A stretch of 64,000 bases of DNA, taken from contig JAJNNY010000006.1 in assembly GCA_022453515.1 (NCBI GenBank), positions 992,001 through 1,056,000 of the forward strand, read 5' to 3'. This document shows positions 11,323-23,000 of the stretch, piece after piece; position 1 is the stretch's first letter, and each line of letters starts with the position of its first letter. The notes beneath the pieces are model-generated. The model saw only the letters and a list, made by a program, of their open reading frames with translations. It did not search any database and was not told where the DNA came from. This DNA is from Astrocystis sublimbata. Taxonomy: Eukaryota; Ascomycota; Sordariomycetes; Xylariales; Xylariaceae. The position numbers and the translations under genes were made by a program.

Positions 11323-11833
11323 CTATGAACTCGTTTTCCCATTCCCAGGACTCGATGCAGACGGTTTTGCAGTTGACTCAGCAAATCCCAGGTTCTTGAA
11401 CTCATCCCTGGCCATCAGATTTCTGGCATTGCTCGGGAATCAGCACCGGTATCGATAACATTGCAGCCATGACGACGACGGTTATGATGACTTACCGATC
11501 CATTCGGCATGCGAGATATGACTTGGCCATGTCACGGCATATATCCTCATTGACTCCCTTCACCTTCTTTATACACGACAGGTACTGTTTCATGATGTGC
11601 TTGCACTCGCCTGGTAGTTTTCAAATAAGCAGCAATGACATCGATATAGTGCGCAAGACATACCATCATGGTCTAGAGGAAAGCTACCACGCTCGGGGCT
11701 GTAAGGGGATGAGGAGTGGTTAGCAACGCTCTCATCGGACCAATGGCTTGAGTGGGAGGCCGCAATGTTTGCCGACTTACGGAGTTGGCTTTCCCGTATA
11801 AGGACCAGAGCCCGGGCTCCCGAATGAACTCAT
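11323..11833 (-). CDS. COX19: cytochrome c oxidase assembly protein COX19 (twin CX9C)
   Basis: Four-exon CDS complement(join(11323..11422,11496..11610,11664..11698,11781..11833)), 100 residues. COX19 is a small soluble protein of the mitochondrial intermembrane space that is needed for copper handling and cytochrome c oxidase assembly; it is imported and oxidised by the Mia40 pathway. The protein has a Gly/Ser/Pro-rich head, the family motif [16 protein letters not shown], then two CX9C motifs ([11 protein letters not shown] and [11 protein letters not shown]), followed by RMDRNLM and DEFKNLGF, and a short polar tail. All three introns (82, 53 and 73 bases) have GT..AG ends, and the phases (2, 1, 2) join without error. 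No single exon exceeds 39 codons, so simple frame searches miss the gene. It lies upstream of and on the same strand as another probable mitochondrial gene. Confidence 0.93.
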
Positions 11834-13016
11834 TGTGGAATGAATTCAATGTAACTAAGATGGATCAGTCGTTGCGCGCGGAGCTCATACACTGACAGCA
11901 TCGACCTGAAGTCGTGCGATGTTGAGAGGAAAACGTTGCTAGTAAAAGTGCCTACATTGATATCATCACAGTGCGATTCGAGCCATATTTGGTGTACGTG
12001 CAGCTGATGGCAGGGGTGCCCAAGGTTTTTGGGTGGTCAGATAGGGCCAAGAAATACAGTGTAAACATACAGTTCGTCAATGACCTCGATGATTACTTAC
12101 CTAGGTAAGTACCATGCAACTTTATTGAAAATGTCGTTCTTGTTTCTACCTATATGCGGTACTTACTTACCTACCTAGGTCTATGTAAGTAGCAAGTGCC
12201 TCTTCGAAACAATTTCGTGACTTATACATTTTTGGATGTCCAACCGAACCCAGTCCTATCAAAATGAAGGCAGATCCAAGCAGTTGGATGGAATACCTAC
12301 ATGTAGCCTGAGGAGTCAACACTAAAACTCCGTTGCAGATAGACGTGCATTTATGTAGGTACTGACAATATGTGCTGGTGAGGGCCCCACGGCAGGGGTT
12401 GGTTGATTGGTGGTTGCCGGGCGAACAAGATGTCCAGGATAGGATCATGACGAGCCGTCGTCGACTGGAGTGCCACCTCAGTTTGGCCTCTTAATTCCGC
12501 AATTATAGGCAGCTCGTATGGTTAGATCCAGACTACTGCAGTGACGATACAGTAGTTCTCAGCCGACCCGTAAAAACCATGTGCTGTACTCTATCTGCTC
12601 CACGCCCAGCTGCTGCTGCCATCGTATTTACTTGTGACATAAGCACATAAGCACAAGACACCAAACCGGTGCAACAGGCCCAGAACACATCAGCCTGCGA
12701 GTTGGCCCACTTCCTGACCCAGTTCCCTGCCTGATTGCATGGGCAACCGACTAGCTGAACCATCAATCGAACCCCTCTGCCACCAACACCTGCGATCTGA
12801 TTCCCGACTTACAACAACCACCAGAGCACCAAAGGAACAGCTACCTTCACTCCCTCAGTACATAGACCAGACATCCCACCAACTTACTCTACTGCGTCGC
12901 CTCTGTAATAACTCCCTCGAGATAAACCGCCTGCAATCCAGACCACCGACAGACACCCGACCATGTTGAGTTAGTTGCTTGACACTCGAGCCAACGTCCA
13001 TCTTTCATCACGCATC
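11834..13016. other. divergent intergenic region between COX19 and the Cys-rich protein gene
   Basis: It separates divergent genes and so should hold both promoters. A perfect 16-base palindrome, ACTTACCTAGGTAAGT, is at 12095-12110, with a related ACCTACCTAGGT string at about 12169-12180. No coding frame was supported. Confidence 0.6.
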
Positions 13017-13833
13017 ATGCGACTACAAATTAACCGGCAAGCTACCGCCCTCTTCTATATCGGAGCGGCCATTTCCTCAATACCGACGGCGGCGGCGGCG
13101 GCGGCCGACCTCGTCGACCCGTTGGGATACTCTGACGCCCTCGATTTCCTGCCGATTCTGCAGAGGGCCGTCACTTGTCCGGCCAACTACTTCAGCTGCG
13201 AAGACCAGGGAGAGCAGTTCGAGGGTGCCTGCTGCCAGAATGGCCAGACCTGCTCGCTGGACGCCCACCAGAGCGCCGCATGCTGTCCTACCACGTAAGT
13301 TCCCGCCAACTCCGGGCGCTTGTGTCCTTCAATCCTGCCTGATGCCGGAGAGCGCGCGACTGACGATGGCGGATGCCAGAGCGACTTGCACAGGAGTAGC
13401 GCCCGGGGGCGGAGCTACAGCAACGCCTTCGTTCGTGAGCGACCAGTACTTCACCTTCCCCGCCATACCGACCTCCTTCAGCAATGGCGCGGCCTGCACC
13501 GACGCTCTGCACGACTGCTCCGACAACTACGATTCGTGCGTTCGGGGGTTGCAAGGCGGCAACGCTGGGTACGGCGTGACGATCCAGGTCCCTGGCGCCG
13601 GAGGAACTACGGTCGCGCAAGTCCAGGAGACTCTCCCGGCGGCCACAGCCACGTCGGTGTGCTCGACCCTCTCGCTTTCGGCCTGTCACGGTCTGAGTAA
13701 TGGGTTATGCCATGCTGGTACGCAGGGAGGCTTCACGATTGGCAGTGAAAACGCAGCGCCTCGACCCACAGCTGCGTGCATGGCGGGCGTCATAGCTGGC
13801 GTCGGGTTGGGCATTGTGGGAGGACGGTTATAA
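13017..13833 (+). CDS. secreted Cys-rich, probably GPI-anchored protein
   Basis: Two-exon CDS join(13017..13294,13380..13833), 243 residues. The start ATG opens a signal peptide: a short basic head, a hydrophobic stretch, and an Ala run up to about residue 28. The mature part has a Cys-rich N-terminal module (CPANYFSC, CCQNGQTC, CC) and a second Cys-containing segment (CTDALHDCSDNYDSC) after the intron. It ends in a short hydrophobic tail (CMAGVIAGVGLGIVGG) behind a small-residue and Pro region, which resembles a GPI-attachment signal. The single intron has GTAAGT and GCCAG ends and restores the frame (ACC AC|A GCG). It resembles fungal cell-wall or effector-like surface proteins with no assigned function. 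Family and role are unknown to me; secretion and anchoring are inferred. Confidence 0.8.
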
Positions 13834-14558
13834 CAAGGGAAGGGAAGAGAAACTGGACGACGTAATGAGTACCACGATTGAATTTCATCTGCATATGTAC
13901 GTGCCGGGCTTCCATAGACAGAGGCGAGGTCGAGAATTGATGGTCGGGTTGAGACAACATTTTCAAGTAAAGAGCAATGGAAACAAGCAGCTTTTCGGAT
14001 TCTGCTATCCGAGTAACATGGGACTGGGCGGTATTTTAAATACTTACTACCTGTCAATGTCTGCATGCAAAGCGAAAACTAAAACATACAAAGAGACATG
14101 AACATTCCGAACGCCGACTTGGAGAAGAATGAAATGGGTGTAACTACCTACCTAAGGTACCTAGGTCGGTAGTAATACTTTATTATTTACCAATATGATC
14201 ATGTTTGTATGTTTCTCGATTTTTTACCATGAAACTGACCCGAATATGGTGAGTGTAGACCGTATCTACATGTAGGTAGGTAGACTGTACCCGTAGTGCG
14301 CCTGCGTCTTCTGAACGATCAATCGAGCTTTACTATTCCTAAATATGTCCCTACCTAGCACTAGTATATATAAACCGTACCACCGCACATACTGTGCTAC
14401 CTTACCTCGATGAGCCATCCGCCATCCGCCACCATTTGCTACTCCAACTCTGGGCCGGGGCCGCGGAGTCAACAAACCTTGAACCACCCAAGGTTAGCTA
14501 AGTAAAGACGACCGGAAGGGATGCATAGAGGGATAAGAGTGGGTCGACCTTGTCACCA
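13834..14558. other. intergenic region upstream of NPR3
   Basis: This holds the 3' end of the Cys-rich protein transcript and the promoter of NPR3. An imperfect palindrome of CCTAGG/GGTACC type lies at about 14143-14173. Nothing else is supported. Confidence 0.6.
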
Positions 14559-17389
14559 ATGGCAGCTCCCGCTCTTCCCAACGCCTCCAACCTGCTCGGC
14601 GTGGCCTTGGTCGTCAACCGCTCACGCGACGGCCCTCGCTTCGTCTTCCACTATCCGCCGCAGATCCAGGTCGGCAAGAAGCAGCGCCTCACCCCCGTGT
14701 CGGGCTCGAGCGAAGACGAGCTGGACGACGATGACGACGAGGTCCTGCTGAACCAGCTCGGCGGCGCGCCCTTCTCCGAGGGCGCCGCCGGCTCCTTGCC
14801 GACTGCCCCGGGGCGCCAGTCCTGGAACCACGACGACCACGTCGAGACCGACAGTGGGTCGCACATTGTGCCCTGGGAGCACGTCGCCGGCTACCCGACC
14901 CGCGATCTCGAGAGCTTGCTGACCCCGTCGAGGGCCTTTCACAAGCGCCTCTTCCAGGTCTCGCTGGACCAGCTGTGCTTTGTCACGTCGCCTGTCTTCG
15001 TGCCCGAGAACGGCATCTGGCGCAAGCAGAAGCGGCAGCCGAAGACCCGTGCTTCCAACTCGCCTGACAATCTTGCCGAGCCAGCATCAGCTAAGGAGGG
15101 CCAGAGCTTCATGACGCTAACCCCTGATTTACCGCAAACACCGAGCAGGAACTTCCTGTCGGCGGATGACGCCGTGGGCGCCAACAACGGGAGCGGGAGC
15201 GGGAATGGCCTCGACGAGACGGAGGAGAAGAAGAGTGGCATGACCATGTTCAATTTAGTGTTGATACTGAAGCCGAAGAAGCATGAGGCAAAAGAGCTGG
15301 CCGAGACGTTGCATACCCACATCCTCAAAAAGGTCAACAAGCTGTTCAAATACAGCCAGCAGAAGACCGACTTCGTGTGGAAGGAGTCGAAGCGCATACT
15401 CGCCCTCAAGGACAAAAATAGAGAAGAAAGTGAGTCCCATGTGAGAGGCTCTCGCAACTTAGAATGTTACATTATCATAATGCAACCACAAGTGATACTC
15501 ACCGACTGACCATCACCCACAGAAACCAAAATGAGCGTGCTTTGGAAGGAGGTGCTAGAGGCATCGTCTCTCGCGGCCTGTATGCAGGACATCTACGACG
15601 CTGTATCCCAGAATAAAATCGCTGCGTTGCAGCTCGAGACACCCGAAGGCACCATTGCCCACTCCGTACAGGTACCCGTCCCTTTCTACCTAACGGACCT
15701 ACCGCCAGAAGAAGAGGCCAAAAGCACACGCGGCTTGTGGATCACGACAGCCAACTACTTCGTCGAAGAGGACAGCCTTAATGACCCATCTTTCCTCGAC
15801 AAGAACTTTGGTCTCTTGCTCATGAGCGACGAGAAGAAGATCATCGCCGAGCTTCAGGCCGATGCCGACGAAGCCACAGCCGCTATGATTGAATTCGTCA
15901 GGCTTTCAAAGCCGACTATGTCGTAAGTAGCATCCGTATTCGCTTTCTACCCGGCCCCCGTCTTACTCTCGCCACGGCGATATTTCCCGTGCCGCCCGAT
16001 TGCTTATGGCCGTCTCATAAGTCATATCCTTGGACGTTATACGTCATATTAATAGTTTCTGTCAGATTTCACCAGATCAGCCAAGGCAGCGGCCTTTCGC
16101 CAGCTCAGGTCCGCAAATACAGCCAACATTTTATCTTCTGGCGGCGCGGCGTCGCCATCCCGCCCCTGCACGCGCGTGACGTTTACATCCTTTCGCCTAA
16201 CGCTGACCTCAGCCTCCTCCCACGCGCCAGCCAAGCCTGGGCCCGCGCGTTCCCTCTGGCGCCGCATCTCGCCGACTTCCTCGCGGAGCTGTCGGCGGCG
16301 CCGCGCCCTTACAAATGGTTCTGCCCGTCCAAGAACCACCGCCCCACGTACCTCCAGATGCTGGCGTGGCTGATGCGCGGCGGCTGGGTCACGCAGCTCT
16401 GCACCTTCGCCTACGTCGTGGTGTGGCCCGAGATCATCTACGAAGTCGAATACGAGCTCGAGGCCGAGGAACTGAAGACGCTGCAGGAGGAGGCTAAGAA
16501 GGAGAAGCAGAAACAAGCGCAGCAGCAGAACACAGACCAAGAGCCAGATGAGCATCTGGAGTTCGACCACAGGGACCGTCGTTTCTTCCAACATCGCCCT
16601 TCCTCACCAGCCGGTTCGTCATCTACCGCGCGGGCCGGCAGCGCCTCACTGTCAGCATCGATAGCTGCTCTCGACCCCTCCGCCTCAACCACCAGTCTCG
16701 CCACCGAGGGCCTGGGCTTGGGCCCATCATCAGCTTCCAGCCCTCTGATCCCCCATCCCAACCCTCTCGCGCCCTCGCCCCTGGCCGAGTCATCGCCCTT
16801 CGACCCGCACCGCTCTACCAGCCCCTCGCACTTCTCCGAGTCGGCATCCACCTCCGCCTCGCCGCCCGAGATCGCGCAGACCCAGGGCGAGCGGTTCGCC
16901 CTCGCCGCGCGACTCAGCCGCATCGCCGACAAAGAGGCGCAAGCCGCATATGAACGCAGCGCCGCGTTCGCGCGGAAGCCGCCGCCCGTAGCCACGCCGC
17001 AGCCCTCGCTCAACACGGCACCACACCTCGCGCACCTATCTCCCTACGTCATCGTCGACGCCCGGCGCGCCACGGGCAAGGACAGCCTCTACCTCTCCGC
17101 CATCGGGCGGCGCTTCGCCGACCCCAGGGTGCGCGCCGCGTGGCCCGTGTTCTGGAAGTACTTCAACGGCCGCGCCGCGCTCGAGCGCATCGTCCTCGGT
17201 CTTGCTGGCGACGGTGTCGCGGACGGGAGTGGGAGTGGGAGCGGGAATGGGGGCGGCGGTGCTGGTGCTGGTGCTAGCAGCAGCAATAGCAATAGCAGTA
17301 GCGACAAGATGAAGATCAAGAAGCGCAAGGAGGCCTGGGCTCTCATGACGGCGATGAGTGAGCATCTCATTTGCGTTCGCCACTTCTGA
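14559..17389 (+). CDS. NPR3: NPR3, nitrogen permease regulator 3-like (SEACIT/GATOR1 subunit)
   Basis: Three-exon CDS join(14559..15429,15523..15922,16066..17389), 864 residues. NPR3 forms a heterodimer with NPR2 inside the SEACIT (GATOR1) complex at the vacuole, which restrains TORC1 when amino acids are short. Evidence: the N-terminus LLGVALVVNRSRDGPRFVFHYPP is typical of NPR3, the middle has DLESLLTPSRAFHKRLFQVSLDQLCFVTSPVFVP, then GMTMFNLVLIL and the AELPTLHTHILKKVNKLFKYSQ-like helix; exon 3 opens with FHQISQGSGLSPAQV; the C-terminus ends in SEHLICVRHF, close to the family's usual end. Residues 620-840 hold a long low-complexity Ser/Pro/Ala-rich insert and a Gly/Ser run near 17223-17300. 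Start chosen at the ATG directly before AAPALPNASN. Introns restore frame at phases 1 and 2. Confidence 0.93.
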
Positions 17390-18397
17390 AATAAGGAGAA
17401 TCAGGAGAGAGCGAGATAACGAGAGTGTACCATGCCGGACACGCCTCTTAGAATAGAAATGCATCTATCTGGTTTCGTTGCTAGTATAGACATCGAGTAC
17501 CTACGCAAATAGTGAGAGCGAACAATTGAGTCTAGATATGAACTCTTTTGCTCCCAGATCCTTATAGGGCGAGACCCTACATGAATTTTTGTACAAACCA
17601 ATGGCAGACATCCTCCCTTATTACTCGTACATAAATTAACCAACGGACAAATGAAAGATATTGAATTGTCAAGGATCTCAATGCTACTGGAGTCGGTCGC
17701 AGCAAGAGCGTCAAATGGGAAGGAAGTAAGGCAGGCACATTATCACGATTGTGCATACAACTCGGTCACTGCAGGTTCTCAAATCTTGGTATATATGATC
17801 TACCCTAGGAGCCGTTCCCTATCAAAGGGATCTGGTACATGAGTATTAAAAATGCCAACTTATGTGTTTCAAGTACGGCACGCTACATGACTTGTGGTAT
17901 CTGTGACTTGCAAAATGCAGCCAACGACAAAGTGAGGGAATGGGGATCAAACAGCAAGGGTACGGACGGTGTGTCGAACAAGAGGAAAGTTGTGATCACT
18001 CGAAAACATGCCAATAGGGGCCTAAAACTCCGTAACTCTCCAGGTATCATAGAAACAATCCCTTCCGATCTTGTAGACAGATGCTTGAAAGTGACAATGG
18101 TGGGGATCACTTAGGTGAACACCAAGGGGCAACTCGCAGCCCCTATGAAAACATGATCCGACAAATGAAATTGAAAGACAACCCCTTCGGAAATCGAAAG
18201 GGCATTCTGGTACTCCGACCCACGCCGAAACGACCTCTGAATGCAGTGTGAATGCCTCGCCTGTGAAAATGCCCGGAAGATGTCTTTCGAGATATATGCA
18301 GGAATTGCTGTGCACCGGACAGCAGCGCCGAAAAGTGAATTGGAAGGAAATAAACGCCTGCAATGGTTGTAACAGCAAGGGATGTTGGACGAAGAGC
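17390..18397. other. convergent intergenic region
   Basis: It lies between the 3' ends of NPR3 (+) and the bHLH gene (-), so it should contain both transcript ends. No coding frame, repeat or RNA gene was recognised. Confidence 0.6.
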
Positions 18398-20017
18398 CTA
18401 TGTGTCAAAGTCCATGTACTCGTCTTCTTCTTTGAAAGTCGAAGTGACAGGACCGTTCACATCATCGTCCTGCTCCCAGAAGACACCATCGTCGTCAATG
18501 TCATTGGCCAAATCATGAGGGCTCACAGACATGCCCGAAGCCTCGGCCCCATCCACGGCGTCCCCCTTGTAATCAGTATGATTGGGTACACGGAGACCGG
18601 ATCCGGCGAACCGGCTGTATGAGAAGACCTGGGGGTCATTCTTGTCCCATGCCTCATTCAGCTCCGTCTGCATCCGCTTCTCGTCATCAGAGATGGAGAA
18701 AGGGACCCTGCCGCCTAGTTCCACGACAGCGTTGATGAGCTCCTCTTGCTGTTGAAGCTTGAGGCGCAGCATCCACATCAAATCTCTTGTCCAGCTGACG
18801 GAGCCGTTGAGTATGTCGCCTTTATTGGGACCTTTGTCTTTGTCTTCAAGAGGAAGACCTGTCGTGATGTTGCCTGCTCCTGTAGCTCGCTTGGCGCCGG
18901 GTCCCGCCAAGCCCGATGTCGCCTGTCCTGGGCTGGCAAGGCCAGCAAGGCTTGGTGACACTGGTGTGCCGTTCTGGATGATCTTACGAACCTTCTCGTC
19001 ATCAAGCCTGTGAGAAGGAACCAACTTGCTGAGGTCTTGTATCCTCTCGTTGATGTTGTCTCGTCGTCGACGTTCCACCAGGTTATGGGATTCTCGACGT
19101 CGCTTCCTCTTCATTTCTTGCGAAGAGACGGTGTTTGGATTGTTCAGCTTGGCTGGCATAGAAGTGCCCCCTTTCAGCAGGACATCTGTTATCTGAGCAC
19201 TTTGCATTCCATGTTGAAGCGGCGAGGGGAAGCCCGAGCCAGGGAATGACGACAAGCTGTTCGGCGTATGCATCCACTGCGCAGAGGGAGACTTCTCATG
19301 GTGACCCCCGGGCGTCCGGATAGGTTGTGCACCAAAGCTTCCTGGCTCACGGGGATTCATTGACAGTGCCGACATAGCGGCGGCAGTCTTATTCGTCATG
19401 GGGCTTCTGGTATTCGAGGCCTTGCGCTGCATGCTCTGAGACATCTGGGCGTGTGCCTTATTATGCATGTAAGCAGGGTCACCGCCATCGTGATTCAGAT
19501 CCGAGTTCGCCAGGGGCGAGCCAGAGTAGGATACAGGAGACTGGAGCGAGTTTCCGAACGAGTGAGGGCGTTGGATCTGTCGGAATTGTTGTTGGTTGAA
19601 GTTGTGGGCAAATGGACTTTGTATCGGGTCGCCATCAGGAGTATGGGAGTAGCCATTCATATGTGACGGCTCCATCTGCAAACCTGGGTTACTTTGTTGC
19701 GGGGTATATATGCCAAAGCCCATGTTCATGTCATTAACCCCTCCGTATTCCTGGCCCTGGTTGTGCATGTTCGACTGGTTGGACATGCGATCAACTGGGC
19801 TTCCAAGTGTTTCTAAGAGTTCGTCATCGTTGAAGAACCCGCTGGAGGTGCTGTTGTTGCCGTTGAAGTTGTTCGAATAGGATTGCCCGTAGGCACCGGA
19901 GGCCAGATCGCCGGGATTAACGCTCCCACCGTTGTTCTGGCCTCCGCCGAAGTGACCGAATGAATGCTGTGCCATCGTATCGTGTGTGCGGTCGAAGTTG
20001 GTTGCAAGAAATGTCAT
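18398..20017 (-). CDS. bHLH transcription factor, RTG3/MITF-like
   Basis: A single uninterrupted frame of 539 residues. The N-terminal 300 residues are Asn/Gln/Ser/Gly-rich and likely disordered. The basic region KRRRESHNLVERRRRDNINERI (about 303-326) carries the H..E..R pattern that reads E-box DNA (CANNTG) and is close to the MITF/TFE and yeast RTG3 type. Helix 1 continues to about 335. A loop of some 60 residues rich in Pro/Gly/Ala follows, then helix 2 (NKGDILNGSVSWTRDLMWML, about 398-417) and a Gln-rich leucine-bearing extension. The C-terminus is acidic (EEDEYMDFD). Filamentous-fungal homologues share the long loop. The first ATG is at 20017; a second at 19975 (residue 15, before AQHSFG) is an equally plausible start. 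The target genes cannot be told from this window. Confidence 0.88.
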   Translation of the reverse strand: MTFLATNFDRTHDTMAQHSFGHFGGGQNNGGSVNPGDLASGAYGQSYSNNFNGNNSTSSGFFNDDELLETLGSPVDRMSNQSNMHNQGQEYGGVNDMNMGFGIYTPQQSNPGLQMEPSHMNGYSHTPDGDPIQSPFAHNFNQQQFRQIQRPHSFGNSLQSPVSYSGSPLANSDLNHDGGDPAYMHNKAHAQMSQSMQRKASNTRSPMTNKTAAAMSALSMNPREPGSFGAQPIRTPGGHHEKSPSAQWMHTPNSLSSFPGSGFPSPLQHGMQSAQITDVLLKGGTSMPAKLNNPNTVSSQEMKRKRRRESHNLVERRRRDNINERIQDLSKLVPSHRLDDEKVRKIIQNGTPVSPSLAGLASPGQATSGLAGPGAKRATGAGNITTGLPLEDKDKGPNKGDILNGSVSWTRDLMWMLRLKLQQQEELINAVVELGGRVPFSISDDEKRMQTELNEAWDKNDPQVFSYSRFAGSGLRVPNHTDYKGDAVDGAEASGMSVSPHDLANDIDDDGVFWEQDDDVNGPVTSTFKEEDEYMDFDT

Positions 20018-23000
20018 ACCGCGAAGAAGGTCGACTCAAAGGTTCCCGATGGTTCTTGTCGCACCAGAAATGGATGCTGTGGGAGATTACTGAGTCAGCC
20101 CCACACCTCGGAGACCTGGGGGCAAGAGAGAGGACAGGTGCCACCAGGGTGGGTTTTATACAGGGCAATGTGTGTAAGACGGATGGATGACGCTGAAAAT
20201 AGAACAAAACGAATACGCATCAGCTACTTACCGCTACTAGGTACGCTGAGAAATATAAGAGACGAAGCCAACGATGGGCTATAAAGCCATATGATCCGAC
20301 GGCTGCGACTAGTGATGTGTGGGGTGTAGAAGCGTCGGCCAAACTGAATGGCCAAACTGGGCACGGGTGCAGGTAATGCGTGCGTAGAGCGAGGAAGGGG
20401 TGAGGGTTGTGTGTGGCGGGGATATGAGAGAGGGTGGCTCTCCCGCGTTGCTCAAGCGATGCAGATGCAGGTATGAGTCCGAACCGGAGGCCAAATGGCG
20501 AGCTGTGGTTGTGTCTGTGCGCCGTGTCGCAAACACGACCTGGGAGGACAGCAAGTAGTTTGTCGTGGCTGGTTTCTAAGCGTGACAAAGGTGGGAAGGG
20601 GAGCGAGAGTGCAACCAGGCCGACGACCTTTGTGCAGTTCTCACGAACAACAAGAGTGAAAGGCGGTAAGCGGGTGGCACAAGCCCAAGCCTGCGAGGGG
20701 TGCAAGATGCGATGATGAGGGCCCCAATAAGTACGACCGTCGACGGTGCTTGTCCCGCTGGTGCGCTTCTTAGGTGAGAAACGGCGCCAAGAGGAGGGGA
20801 GCTCTGGAGAGGGATAGGTCAGATTGCAATCAACCTTGGGACCTAGGCAAGGCCGGTTGTAGTCGGTTCTTGCGTGGTTGCACACGAAGTTTCTGGGGCC
20901 GGGTTCGGCTACTTATGGACGGTCGACTCACTGGCAAAGATGGGGAGCCGGAATGATGAATGACGGGCGATGAAAGAGGGGGAGGCCGAGAGAAGGAGGG
21001 TTAGGTATTTAGGTAGGAGGTAGGCTCAGGATAGAAATGGCTGAGGCGGTAAATCCGGTATGGCTGTATTGTATTGTATGGCTGGCTACCTAGACGAGTG
21101 CAGGCACGCTGTGTCAGCCTCTCGTCGTAGCTTTCAGCTCCCACCAAGTAATTATACGGCAGGTGCCGAGGTGCGGCGGTGGGAACAGGCGAGCAGGAGG
21201 TACCTTGCTTACCTGGAGTAGGTACCTGGAGTAGTGCAGATTCCAGGGTTACGAGGCGCAATGCTAGGCAATAGGCAGGCTCGGTTGTTGGTTGGTGCCT
21301 TGGTGGAGGCAGCGGGAAGTGAGTATCTCACGGCTGGCTGGCTGTATCTGGCCAACCTGAACTTATTTAGCGAGCAGGTTTGCAGCCACAGAGTGACAGA
21401 GTCCCAGGATGTATTCCCGGTACTTCGACTCCCTGCTGTGTCCAGCGTCTGTCTCCCAGATGCAGCTCGCCAGGCGACGAGTTGTAAGCTCAGGACTCCT
21501 GCAGGCTACTTAGTACTTTGCTGGTGTAAGTCGACGCCGAGGTAGGCAGTCTGCAAGGCAAGCCCAGTCGCAGACGGCACTAGTGATGTACAATAGAGCA
21601 ATAGTAGCGCTATTCAGGCAAGCTACAATAAAGACTGGGCGAGACTGGGGACGCTTTGTTTTGCCTTGCCCTGCTTTCCCACGTTATCCGGTTGGACTGG
21701 GGTGGCCCGACTTCTCCGAGGAAAGACAATGCAATAATGCAATAATGCGTATGATGGCTCACGACAGGAGTGAACCTTGGGTCTTGGAAGTGAACACTAC
21801 GGAATCGAGATGGATTCGGTGGTGCTGTCCGTGCCGCAAAAGTACGGTGTAGGGGACGCAGATAGTGCAGCCACCGGCAGTGCTAACAGATTTGTTCGTT
21901 GGCTCTCTAGCGCCAGATAGTAGTCGAGGAGGGTGAATGTGAATGAGAATACATACGGACAAGGTGCGCGTGGAGTGACGGTCCAAGACAGTGATAGCGA
22001 TGGTCGGGGTGCAGCAGAGACGCCGAACGGACTGCGGTCTTTATTATGTAGACAAGAAGCTTGGTGGTCGGAGATCGTGCCACACAGCGAGGCCCTGAAT
22101 GGTGGTGGTGGTAGTGGTAGTGGTACCTAGTGGTGGTGGTACCTAGTGGTGGGGGGACGAGTTGGGGGACGAGTTGCAGGTTGGTGGAGTGAATCCTGGT
22201 CAGGCCCTACTAGGCAGCTCGACTGGAGTTGTGTGTGTAAGGTGTACTTAAGTGCCAGTGCCAGTATGTGTGTGGGCTGTGAGCAAGGGTGCGCAGCTGG
22301 ATGACTGGGGCACGACTGGGATGCGCCACACCAAGTCAGCCAGTGAATGAGTCAAATCCTGCCTGATTGGGACCTACGCGAGTGGGTCTGGATCTTGGAA
22401 ATCCAAGTGGCCCTCTGTCTCGTCTGTCAAGCTCCGTACCTAGCACCGATTGCCGATCAAGTGGGCTATACCGCCTCCCGGTGCCGTCTGTGCAGTATCT
22501 CGATGCTAGCAAGGGATGGGTGCAGCAGGTAGCAAGCAAGCAAGCAAGGACACGATCTTATCAGTTCGACGTAGCAGCCCCTGTAGTATTGCTTGAGAAA
22601 TCCACGATAGATGGGCCAACGACCTTGTTCGGATGGTCTTTGCCAACAATCTCGCGTTCCCGGGCCTCCGTCGAGCAGCCTGCTGTTGTTTCAAAACTGT
22701 TGTGTTTCGGTATCGTCCACGAAGTCTATTTTCCAAATCCCGGGCAAAGATATGGAATACTTGCGAGTACCTGCAATAATCTCAACTTCGTACGACGATT
22801 CGAATTGATGGCCCTTGCTCAATATCGGCTTGTACGGCCAATATATGAATGCGGCGGCAAGAAAAGAGGATTCAGTCTTGGTGTAGAGTTAGGAATATCG
22901 ATACAGCTAATATATCCAGGCTATATTAACTCACCAGGTAGCTTCAGACAAAAGCTTTCTGTATGCGAAAGCAGCTTTCATATGCTCGAAGTTAGTTGTG

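Noticed and set aside
20220..20885. 221-codon frame on the - strand upstream of the bHLH gene
   Set aside because: Its composition (Pro/Ser/His/Leu-rich) is what pyrimidine-rich leader DNA gives in any frame, and no motif is present. It is more likely promoter or leader of the bHLH gene.
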